Shown here: piece after piece, positions 33,852-41,474 of the stretch
How positions within the stretch are numbered: the first letter of the stretch is position 1
Layout: each line of letters opens with the position of its first letter
NCBI RefSeq assembly: GCF_937900395.1
Contig: NZ_CALCDX010000045.1
Location: forward strand, 21,786 to 85,785
Origin: an uncultured Caulobacter sp.
GTDB taxonomy: Bacteria > Pseudomonadota > Alphaproteobacteria > Caulobacterales > Caulobacteraceae
DNA: 64,000 nucleotides
Direction: 5' to 3'
Notes under the pieces: generated by a model
Seen by the model: only the letters and a program-made list of their open reading frames with translations
Told to the model about the DNA's origin: nothing
Database searches by the model: none
Made by a program: the position numbers and the translations under genes

Positions 33852-36671
33852 TCAGAAGCGGTAGAGCAGCGCCGCCTTGAAGGCGTGTCCGAACTCCGGC
33901 CGGCCGACGCCATAGAGGGCGCCGGCCTCGCCGCTGATGATCTGGCCGGCCCGCGGATTGCCCTCAGTCAGGCCCAGCTCGTTGGTCAGGTTCGTGCCGT
34001 AGGCGTAGATCGACAGCGCCTCGCTGACATTGAACCGCACCGTGGCGTTGACCAGCGTATAGGCCGGCAGGCGCGAGGTGTTGGCCGCGTCGGAGAAGCG
34101 GTCGCCATAGCGCTCGATGCTGCTCTCGATCCGCAGACGGCGATCCATCAAGTTGACGCCGGGGGTCAGGCGGAACGCGGTCTTGGGCACGCGCACCAGG
34201 CGGTTGCCGGTGAAGTCGCGCGTGCGGCTGGCGGTTCCCGCCGGCGGCTTGACCTGGCAGGTCGGGTCCGAGGCCGACACCGTGCAGCTCTCCTCGAACT
34301 TGTAGTCGCCGAACTCGGGGTTCTGGATCGTGGCGCTGAAGCCGAGGTCGAACCATGCGGTCGGACGGATGGTCCCTTCCAGCTCGAGACCCAGCGTCTT
34401 GGTGTCGGTGACGCTGGTCTGGTTCACATACGCCCCGGTGGTCGGGTTGAAGACCAGGCTGCCGAAGGTCAGGGCGTCATAGGCGGTATGGAACACCGTG
34501 GCGTAGAGGTCGAGCTTGCCGGTGGTCAGCTTGTAGCCGGCTTCCGTCAGGTCCATCGTCTGAACGATCGGCGCGGTGTTGGTCGCGTTGGTGATGTAGT
34601 CGCCCAGCGACGGCAGGCGGAAGGCCGAGGTGTAGCGGGCGAAGAGGCCCATGCGCGGGGTCAGGCGATAGTCCGCGCCGACGGTCCAACCGGTGTGGTC
34701 GAACTTGCGGGTGAAGCGGTCATAGACGCCCGAGCCCGCCAGGACCGTGTCGTCGGCGGGAGTCGGCGACTGGCCTAGATTGATCGTCGCGGTCCGTTCA
34801 CTACGGCCGGTGAACTCCACCTTCTCCCAGCGCACGCCGGCGTCGATGCGCAGCGCCGGCGTCACCTGCCACTCGTCGGTGAGATAGAGGGCGGTGGTGT
34901 TGGACTTACCGTCGCCGTTGGCGAACTCGGCGCCATAGCGGCTTATGCCGTTCTCGGTCAGGCTGGACAGGATCTTGCCGCTCGCATCGACGGCCACCAG
35001 GTCGAGGCGTCGGGCGTTGTCGCGCACGTCCAGCAAGGCGTTGGCCGAGTAGCGGTTGAAAGCTTCCTCGACATGGGCGTGATAGAAGCCCGCCGCCACG
35101 TCGTGGGTCTGGCCGCCGATCTCAAACTTGTGCAGCAGGCGCGTGTCGTTGATCAGCTCATCCAGCGGCACGGAGACGTAGCGGAGCGACCCATCCAGCA
35201 CCAGGCCATTGCCGTTCTGGCCCGCGCCGGTCGTGCTGAACACCTCGCTGGGACTGGTGGCGTAGCGCAGCTGCACGTCGGTCGCGCCGGGCGTCGCCGC
35301 CAGCAGGGCGGCGCGATACTGCGCGATGCGGGCCGAACCCAGCACCGGGGTATTGGGGAACAGGCCGATGCGCTTGGACTCCGAGGTCCGATAGCGCAAC
35401 GTCTCCTGCAGGCGCCAACCATCGGCGATGTCGTACTTGAGGACGGCGGTGGCTTGGGTCAACTTGACCTCGGTGCCGCGCGACAGGTCCCAGTTGAAAG
35501 GACCCTTGGGACCGCGCAGGGTCAGCTTCTCGGTCTCCGGCCCCGCCAGGGTGCCGGTCAGCGGGTCGAAGCCCGGGGCGGCGCTGGGCTCGCCCGCCGC
35601 GTTGAACTTCAGCGGCACGCCGGCGAACAGGATGACGTTGTCGTCCAGGTGCTTGACGTTGAAGTCGAAGCTGCCGCGCTGGAAGTCGCGGCCGACCGAG
35701 GCGCGGACCTGATAGCCCTTGTTGGCTGTGAAGCCCGGGTCGCGGATGCCGTCGTCATCGCGCCAGAACCCGCCGAGGCTGGCGCGCCACTCGCCGACCG
35801 GCCCGCCGACATAGGCGTCGACGCGCTTGAGGCCATAGTCGCTACCCTGGACCTTGATGATCCCCTCGCGGGTCTCGCCCTTGCGGGTGATGAAGTTGAC
35901 CGTGCCGCCCGGCGCGTAGGACGCGAAGATCGGCGAAGGCCCGCCGCGCACCACCTCGATGCGCTCGATGGTCTCGTCCAGGCGGAACGACTGGTCGGCG
36001 TTCAGATAGCCCAGGCCGCCGTCGTGCTGCACCGGCGCGCCATCCTCCTGCAGGGCGATGGCCGAAAAGCCCTCCTGCGGGATGCCGCGCGCGCGGATGT
36101 TGGCGCTGGCCTCACCGCCGGACGCCTCGACCCAGAAGCCCGGCACCGACTTCAGCGCGTCGGCCACGCCCATGGGCGAGCGCAGGCGCAGGGTCTCTTC
36201 GTTCATGGTGGTGACGGCGTAGCTGGTCGACAGGCGCGTGCGGGCGTCCGAACCCGCGCGGGCGGTGACGATTAGCTCCTCCACCGTCGAGACCTCAGGG
36301 GCGGCCCCGCCGGCGGCTAAAGGGCCGGCGCCCCGCTGGCGCAGGGTGATGACCTCGGCCGTGGCGGAGGCGATCTCCAGGTCGCTGCCCTCGATCAGAC
36401 GGCGCACGGCTTCCTCGCGGCCGTAGCCCCCTTGCAAACCCGCCGTGCGGTGCTTGGCCGCCACGTCGTACGGGAAGAGGATCTGCACGCCGGCCTGACG
36501 CGAGAAGGCGTTCAGCGCTTGAGCCGTATCGCCGGCCGGGATCTTGAATTCCACCCGCGCGGCCGCTTGCGCTTGAGCCGCGACAAGCGCGACGGCGACC
36601 AACGCCGAGGTGGCCAGAAGCAGGCATGCGCCCACGCGCGGCGCTCCATGGCGCGTCAAAGACTTGATCAT
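33852..36671 (-). CDS. TonB-dependent receptor with STN signalling domain (module 5)
   Basis: A 939-residue receptor. The ATG at 36671 (MIKSLTR) is preferred over one five codons earlier because GGGGCGA lies between them. The signal peptide ends near VAAQAQA. The STN domain (about residues 40-110) runs FKIPAGDTAQALNAFSRQAG to EVITLRQR. TVEELIVTARAG is the TonB-box region, the plug has RGIPQEGFSAIALQEDG and VVRGGPSPIFASYAPGGTVNFI, and the barrel ends AFKAALLYRF. The plug style is closer to FhuA/siderophore receptors than to receptors 1-3. It lies between fecR4 and a PHP hydrolase gene, so a phosphorylated ligand or a metallophore are both possible. Confidence 0.9.
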   Translation of the reverse strand: MIKSLTRHGAPRVGACLLLATSALVAVALVAAQAQAAARVEFKIPAGDTAQALNAFSRQAGVQILFPYDVAAKHRTAGLQGGYGREEAVRRLIEGSDLEIASATAEVITLRQRGAGPLAAGGAAPEVSTVEELIVTARAGSDARTRLSTSYAVTTMNEETLRLRSPMGVADALKSVPGFWVEASGGEASANIRARGIPQEGFSAIALQEDGAPVQHDGGLGYLNADQSFRLDETIERIEVVRGGPSPIFASYAPGGTVNFITRKGETREGIIKVQGSDYGLKRVDAYVGGPVGEWRASLGGFWRDDDGIRDPGFTANKGYQVRASVGRDFQRGSFDFNVKHLDDNVILFAGVPLKFNAAGEPSAAPGFDPLTGTLAGPETEKLTLRGPKGPFNWDLSRGTEVKLTQATAVLKYDIADGWRLQETLRYRTSESKRIGLFPNTPVLGSARIAQYRAALLAATPGATDVQLRYATSPSEVFSTTGAGQNGNGLVLDGSLRYVSVPLDELINDTRLLHKFEIGGQTHDVAAGFYHAHVEEAFNRYSANALLDVRDNARRLDLVAVDASGKILSSLTENGISRYGAEFANGDGKSNTTALYLTDEWQVTPALRIDAGVRWEKVEFTGRSERTATINLGQSPTPADDTVLAGSGVYDRFTRKFDHTGWTVGADYRLTPRMGLFARYTSAFRLPSLGDYITNATNTAPIVQTMDLTEAGYKLTTGKLDLYATVFHTAYDALTFGSLVFNPTTGAYVNQTSVTDTKTLGLELEGTIRPTAWFDLGFSATIQNPEFGDYKFEESCTVSASDPTCQVKPPAGTASRTRDFTGNRLVRVPKTAFRLTPGVNLMDRRLRIESSIERYGDRFSDAANTSRLPAYTLVNATVRFNVSEALSIYAYGTNLTNELGLTEGNPRAGQIISGEAGALYGVGRPEFGHAFKAALLYRF

Positions 36672-36743
36672 CGTAGTTCGCCCCATCTAGGTCGCCGAAA
36701 ACCGGCGTCTCGCTCAGCAAGATGGAAGGGGCGCGGAAAACCT

Positions 36744-37691
36744 CTATCGAGATTTGAGAAGAATTCGTGACGATCCGTCGTCAACGATCCGTAGACCGAA
36801 CGTCGTGCGCAAGGCCTCCAGGAAGCTTTCGGGGTTTCCGGTCATGAAACGGCCGCCCAGACGCATGGCGCCGACCTTAGGGTCTTCTATAACCATCTTG
36901 CGGACGAGATAGCGATTGTATTCCTCGACCGCATCTTCCAGGCGCTGGCCTTCGAAAACGATTTCACCACGACGCCATGCCTGGATGTTCTGGACCTCGA
37001 CCTCGGGCGCCGCCGCGACGGCGACGCCCGCAGCGGTGACCGCCAGCGCCTGCCGAGGATCGGCGGCGTTGACGACTGACGCTTCTATCTCCCCGGCGGC
37101 GGTGCGGATCGCCGCGCGGCCGGCGAGGACGATCAGGTCCAGTCCCGAGGGTCGCAGGCGCGCGTTGAACTGGCCCGGCGTGAGATTGGCCGAGCCCGAC
37201 GGCGTGAAGAGCTCGAACGGCCGAATGGCGTCATGAGCGATCGTCAGAGCGATTTCCCCTCGCCTCAGCCACAGCCGCCGGCGGTCGCGGCCGAAGCGCC
37301 AGAGCACCTCGGTGTCGGTGTTCAGCTCGACCGAACTGCCGTCGGGTAGCGACAGGCTGCGGCGCTCGCCCACGTCGGTGACGGTGCGGTCGCGCAGCCA
37401 TTGGTCCCGACCAAGATAGGCGGCGCCCGAGATTCCGGCCGCCAGGGCCATGCCGCCGCCTAGCCAGGCGCGCCGGGTCATCGCGGGACGCACGCGCGGC
37501 GGCGCGTCGCGCAGGGCGTCCAGCCGGCTCCAGGCGGCCGCGACCTCGGCGAAGGCGGCGGCGCGGCGGGGGTCGGCGTCACGCCAGGCTTCGAATTCCG
37601 CGGAATCCGCACGGCCGGCGTCCAGGCGCGCCAGCCACTCCGAAGCCTGGGCGATCAGCGCGTCTCTGTCTTGATCGCCCGCTTGCGCCAT
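36744..37691 (-). CDS. FecR-type anti-sigma/sensor protein (module 5)
   Basis: A 315-residue FecR protein. The cytoplasmic part has ASEWLARLDAGRADSAEFEAW and RAAAFAEVAAAWSRLDAL; the helix MALAAGISGAAYLG lies at about residues 80-93 after a twin-Arg-like TRRAWLGGG. The periplasmic domain has RGEIALTIAHDAIRPFEL, with NLTPGQFNARLR in place of the usual GTAFNV, and a C-terminal lobe with MRLGGRFMTGNPESFLEALR. It overlaps fecI4 by 37 bases and lies 72 bases before the receptor. It should signal from the receptor at 33852-36671. Confidence 0.9.
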   Translation of the reverse strand: MAQAGDQDRDALIAQASEWLARLDAGRADSAEFEAWRDADPRRAAAFAEVAAAWSRLDALRDAPPRVRPAMTRRAWLGGGMALAAGISGAAYLGRDQWLRDRTVTDVGERRSLSLPDGSSVELNTDTEVLWRFGRDRRRLWLRRGEIALTIAHDAIRPFELFTPSGSANLTPGQFNARLRPSGLDLIVLAGRAAIRTAAGEIEASVVNAADPRQALAVTAAGVAVAAAPEVEVQNIQAWRRGEIVFEGQRLEDAVEEYNRYLVRKMVIEDPKVGAMRLGGRFMTGNPESFLEALRTTFGLRIVDDGSSRILLKSR

Positions 37692-38236
37692 GTACTCGCC
37701 TTAACTCCGGTCCTTCGACGCTCGTCCGCCGCCAACGCCTTGGTGAGCAGCGCCAACCCCTTGGCCAGGTGCTTCTCAACCGTAGAGATGGACAAGTTCA
37801 ACCGAACCGCTATCTGACTCGGCGAAAGCCCTTCCATTTTCCGTAGCGTGACCACCCGGCGGCATTGTTCCGGCAACCTGTCGACCGCCTCGATCACGCG
37901 CAGCAACTCTTCCCGAGCGCTGGCGACGGCGTAGGCGTCCGGCGCGGGATCCGGCAGAGCTTCCATCTCCAGCACCCCGATCTGGCGAATGCCGACGACC
38001 TTGGCCCGCCGCACCCGTTCGAAGGCCAGGTTCCGAATGACGGTGAGGACGAAGCGCTCCGGGCGCTCCAGTCGGCGCCAGTCTGGGACGCCCAGCACCT
38101 TGGCGTAGGCCTCCTGCACGAGGTCCTCAGCCTCGGCGGCGTCGCGCGTCAGCTTGCGGGCATAGGCGCGATAGTTCGCCGCGAACGGCAGAACCGCTTC
38201 GGCGAACCATTTGTCGATGTCGCGTAGCCAAGCCAT
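37655..38236 (-). CDS. FecI-type ECF sigma factor (module 5)
   Basis: A 193-residue ECF sigma factor, starting MAWLRD; an extended in-frame start at 38284 has a basic, arginine-rich leader and seems less likely. Region 2 has AAEAEDLVQEAYAKVLG (about residues 33-49) and PERFVLTVIRNLAFERVRRAK. Region 4 has LPEQCRRVVTLRKMEG and the helix-turn-helix SPSQIAVRLNLSISTVEKHLAKGL. The 157 bases between it and the DUF4387 gene hold no recognised feature and presumably its promoter. Confidence 0.9.
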   Translation of the reverse strand: MAWLRDIDKWFAEAVLPFAANYRAYARKLTRDAAEAEDLVQEAYAKVLGVPDWRRLERPERFVLTVIRNLAFERVRRAKVVGIRQIGVLEMEALPDPAPDAYAVASAREELLRVIEAVDRLPEQCRRVVTLRKMEGLSPSQIAVRLNLSISTVEKHLAKGLALLTKALAADERRRTGVKASTWRKRAIKTETR

Positions 38237-38393
38237 CACGCGAGTCCCGCGCCGGCGAAGACAGCCGGCTCTCGAACGCTGCACTAGCGATCGAGGATGT
38301 CAGTTTGGCGACGGCGCTCAGTCATTCGGTCAGGCCGCTCGCTGGCCTGCAAGGTATCTTCTGCGATGACGCCTTGGCCGCCGATCTACTGGC

Positions 38394-38702
38394 TTAGCTC
38401 AGCGGCGTGTCCAGAAGCCTGACATATTGCTGACCGCTGTGCATATCGCGCTCCACGGCTCCGCCTTGCGGGGTCTTGCGCGGATAGGAGATCTTCACGA
38501 CGCTCAAGCTGTCGACCGCGAACCGTTTCACGAGCGCGGGATCGACATCGAAGACCTTCGCCACGGCTTCGGTCGAAAGTCCGGAGGAATCCTTGTAGCG
38601 CGCGTAGGTCTCCGGCCCGTCAAAGAACAGATCCACGGTCACCCAGAACGGGCCGGCGTTCTTCGAACGCACCTGGTGGCAGACTTCATGCAGCTTGACC
38701 AT
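38394..38702 (-). CDS. DUF4387 family protein
   Basis: A 102-residue protein matching the DUF4387 family by its opening MVKLHEVCHQVRSKNAGPFWVTVDLFF and the DPALVKRF and KISYPRKTPQGG segments. No signal peptide or membrane helix. Members are usually encoded directly after AtuA-like proteins and probably form a complex with them. Here the start overlaps the AtuA-like gene by 17 bases, which supports a joint role. The biochemical function is unknown; involvement in metabolism of an organic acid is inferred only from the CitMHS transporter upstream. Confidence 0.85.
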   Translation of the reverse strand: MVKLHEVCHQVRSKNAGPFWVTVDLFFDGPETYARYKDSSGLSTEAVAKVFDVDPALVKRFAVDSLSVVKISYPRKTPQGGAVERDMHSGQQYVRLLDTPLS

Positions 38703-40104
38703 CGCGGACCTCCTTGTCCTGGACGCCGGCGCCGACCCAGCGGATACGGACCAGCTCGAAGGGATCGGCCGTCTGCACGACGTGATTGAGCTTGAACTCG
38801 AACACCTGGCCGCGCTCGATTTCGGCGGGCGAGAACGGGAAGGCGTAGCTGGGCAGCTCGATGTCCCGGCGCACGGGGAAATGGAAGAAGTACGGGTTGC
38901 AGACCTTGGCGATCTGGGTGGCCAGGGCCTGGGTGGTCGCGGTGGCCACGAACAGCAGGCCGACCTCTAGGGGCGCCGGCGCACCCGGCGGGCGGGCTTG
39001 GCCGGAGACGGCGTTCCAGCCATAGGCGCGCAACGAGATGTCGTAGTCTCCGGCCGTCTCCCCCATGGTCCGTCGCACGCGCTCGCGCAGCGCCTCGTCC
39101 ATGCGCGCCATGAAGCCGTCGAGGTCCGCCATCACCGCTCGGTCCTCGATGCCGACGATCATGATCGTCTGGAAGGGTCCTCCCGCCGCGCCTTCCAGTT
39201 TCATCGTGTAGGGCTTGCGTTCCCAGCGCGAGCCGGTGACCCTCACCGTCCTTGCATCCAGGGCCCGGTATTCAGACCGGGTCACGTCCAGCACGCCGCC
39301 TGGCTCGACCAGATGGAACGGATCGCTGTTTTCGTAGAGCATGTGGGCCGCGACGGTGCGCGGCTCGCAGCGGTTGTCGGGCGACAGCGGCGCGATGTCG
39401 AAACCCTCGGCGTCGACCGAGAATAGAATGCCAGGATTCATCGGATTGACCGTGCACTGTCCGCCGCATTCGGCGACCTTGGCGCCATGCCAGGCCGGTC
39501 CCGCCGCCGCGCCCAGCATCAGCGGCACGGCGGCCAGCACGGCGGTGTCGGTGGTGCGTCCTCCCAGCACGATCTCCGCGCCGCCCTGCAAGGCCGAAAT
39601 GTAAGGCTCGGGCCCCAGCAAGGCGACGATGTGCGAGCAGGTGTCCACTGTCGCCTCATCCAGAGGCCCCAGCGGCGCCAGCGCCCGCACCTGGCCGGCG
39701 GCGTTCTTGGCCTTCAGCGTCGCCTTGTCCTGTTCAGAGTAGAGCACCGCGATGCGGGGACGCAGGCCCAGCTCATCGGCGACCTCCTGGACGATCTCCA
39801 GCGTCCAGTCGACGGCCTCGTCGCAGCCGGACGTGCCGCACGAGCCGATCAGCAGCGGAACGCCGGCGCGGTCGCGGGCCTCCATCAGGATCGATAGGTC
39901 ACGCTTGACCGCCGCGCGGCTATACTTGGACTTGCCGGTTCCGAGATAGGCCGGGCCGCTGTCGGTCGAGCCGGCGTCGAGCGCGATGGCGTGGGCGCCG
40001 GCCGCGAGGCCCGCCTCGACCTCGTCCGGCCGCACTCCCGCCCCCAGCGCCCCGCAAGGCACCAGCACCTTGACCCCGCCATCGGGGAGTTTGCCGTCGT
40101 TCAT
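38686..40104 (-). CDS. AtuA-like (DUF1446/acyclic terpene utilisation) family protein
   Basis: A 472-residue cytoplasmic protein of the AtuA/DUF1446 family. Visible family features are VLVPCGALGAG (about residue 12), ALDAGSTDSGPAYLG (about 40), LLIGSCGTSGCDEA (about 84), a GGRTTDTAVLAAVP block (about 180) and the final MxxC-like HFPVRRDIELPSYAFPFSP. The ATG at 40104 has GAAAGAG upstream; another ATG at 40134 overlaps the transporter stop by one base and is the alternative. It lies between a CitMHS carrier gene and DUF4387. Despite the family name, terpene breakdown is not supported here; hydration or isomerisation of a carboxylic acid is a guess. Confidence 0.82.
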   Translation of the reverse strand: MNDGKLPDGGVKVLVPCGALGAGVRPDEVEAGLAAGAHAIALDAGSTDSGPAYLGTGKSKYSRAAVKRDLSILMEARDRAGVPLLIGSCGTSGCDEAVDWTLEIVQEVADELGLRPRIAVLYSEQDKATLKAKNAAGQVRALAPLGPLDEATVDTCSHIVALLGPEPYISALQGGAEIVLGGRTTDTAVLAAVPLMLGAAAGPAWHGAKVAECGGQCTVNPMNPGILFSVDAEGFDIAPLSPDNRCEPRTVAAHMLYENSDPFHLVEPGGVLDVTRSEYRALDARTVRVTGSRWERKPYTMKLEGAAGGPFQTIMIVGIEDRAVMADLDGFMARMDEALRERVRRTMGETAGDYDISLRAYGWNAVSGQARPPGAPAPLEVGLLFVATATTQALATQIAKVCNPYFFHFPVRRDIELPSYAFPFSPAEIERGQVFEFKLNHVVQTADPFELVRIRWVGAGVQDKEVRDGQAA

Positions 40105-40133
40105 CGCGAACTCTTTCGGATTGGAGGCGGTCA

Positions 40134-41450
40134 TCAGGCCGCACGCAGGGGGAAGGCGCCGGTGGCCAGAGCGGCGATCAGCAGCAACAGGGACGCGGCG
40201 ATGGCCCACTTCAACGAGAACCGCTGGGCCGCGCCGACCTCGACCTTCAGGAGGCCGGTGACGAGGTAGATGGCGGCGATCAGGGGGCTGAGGCCGTGGA
40301 CCGGCTGGCCAATGATCGAGGCGCGGGCGATGGCCTCGGCCGGCACGCCGAACTTGGCGGCGGTCTCGGCGATCACCGGCAGGACGCCGAAATAGAAGGC
40401 GTCGTTCGACATGAAGAAAGTCATCGGCATGCTGAGCAGCGCGGTGATCGGCGCCAGATACGGACCCAGCTGCGGCGGGATCGCCGTCAGGGTCGCGTCG
40501 GCCATCGCCTTGACCATGCCCGTACCCGACAGGATGCCGGTGAAGGCTCCGGCGGCGAAGATCAGCAGCACGACGCCGAGGACATTCTTGGCGTGGGCGG
40601 CGACCCGCGTCCGCTGGACGCCGATGTCGGGGTAATTGACGATCAGGGCGATGGCGAAGGCGCCCATCATCAGAGCCGGCAGCGGCGCCGCGCCGGTGAC
40701 CAGGCCGCCGACCAGAGCCAGCGTCAAAGCGAGATTGAACCAGATCAGTTTGGGCCGCTTGGCCTCCGCCTCGCCGGTCTCGATCAGCGGCGCGTCGGCG
40801 GTCGCGGGTTCAAGCGGATCGAGGGAAAGGCGCCCCAGACGCTTGCGCTCGCCGAGGCCCAGCCACCAGGCCAGGGCCAAGGTCCCGGCCAGTCCGGCGA
40901 GGATGGCCGGGATCATCGGCAGGAACACCGCGCTCGGCTCCAGGCGCAGGGCGCTGGCGGCTCGGGCGGTCGGTCCGCCCCAGGGCACCAGGTTGACGAT
41001 GGTGTTGCTGAGCCCCAGCAGCAGGGCCAGGATCAGCGGGTTCAGCCGCAACCGTCGATACACCGGCAAGAGGGCCGAGATCGTCACCAGGGCCGTGGTG
41101 GCGCCGTCGCCGTCCAGCGACACGACCATGGCCAGCAGCGCCGTGCCCACCGTCACTCGCGCGGGATCGTCGCCGACCATCGCCAGCACCCAGCGGACCA
41201 GGGGATCGAACAGGCCCGCATCGATCATGATCCCGAAATAGAGGACCGCGAACGCCAGCATCAGGGCCGTGGGCGCCAGCTGGGTGACGCCCTTGACCAT
41301 CATGCCGCCCAACTGCGGACCGGCGCCGGCCAACAGGCCGAAGACGATCGGCACGATGATCAGGGCCGTAATCGCCGACAGACGATGGGTCATGATCAGC
41401 GTCATGAAGCTGATCACCATCAGGAAGCCCAACACCGCCAGCGTCATCAC
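40134..41450 (-). CDS. CitMHS-family carboxylate transporter
   Basis: A 438-residue inner-membrane carrier with about 12 hydrophobic segments, matching the CitMHS family (citrate-metal:H+ symporters). Visible features are MVVSLDGDGATTALVTISALLP (about residues 108-129), NTIVNLVPWGGPTARAASAL (about 148) and FFMSNDAFYFGVLPVI (about 348). An ATG one codon downstream may be used. It is 24 bases after receptor 6 on the same strand and one base overlaps a possible AtuA start. Likely cargo is a metal-chelated tricarboxylate or a similar organic acid. Confidence 0.88.
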   Translation of the reverse strand: MMTLAVLGFLMVISFMTLIMTHRLSAITALIIVPIVFGLLAGAGPQLGGMMVKGVTQLAPTALMLAFAVLYFGIMIDAGLFDPLVRWVLAMVGDDPARVTVGTALLAMVVSLDGDGATTALVTISALLPVYRRLRLNPLILALLLGLSNTIVNLVPWGGPTARAASALRLEPSAVFLPMIPAILAGLAGTLALAWWLGLGERKRLGRLSLDPLEPATADAPLIETGEAEAKRPKLIWFNLALTLALVGGLVTGAAPLPALMMGAFAIALIVNYPDIGVQRTRVAAHAKNVLGVVLLIFAAGAFTGILSGTGMVKAMADATLTAIPPQLGPYLAPITALLSMPMTFFMSNDAFYFGVLPVIAETAAKFGVPAEAIARASIIGQPVHGLSPLIAAIYLVTGLLKVEVGAAQRFSLKWAIAASLLLLIAALATGAFPLRAA

Positions 41451-41474
41451 GCCCTCCCCTCGCCGCTCGCCACC

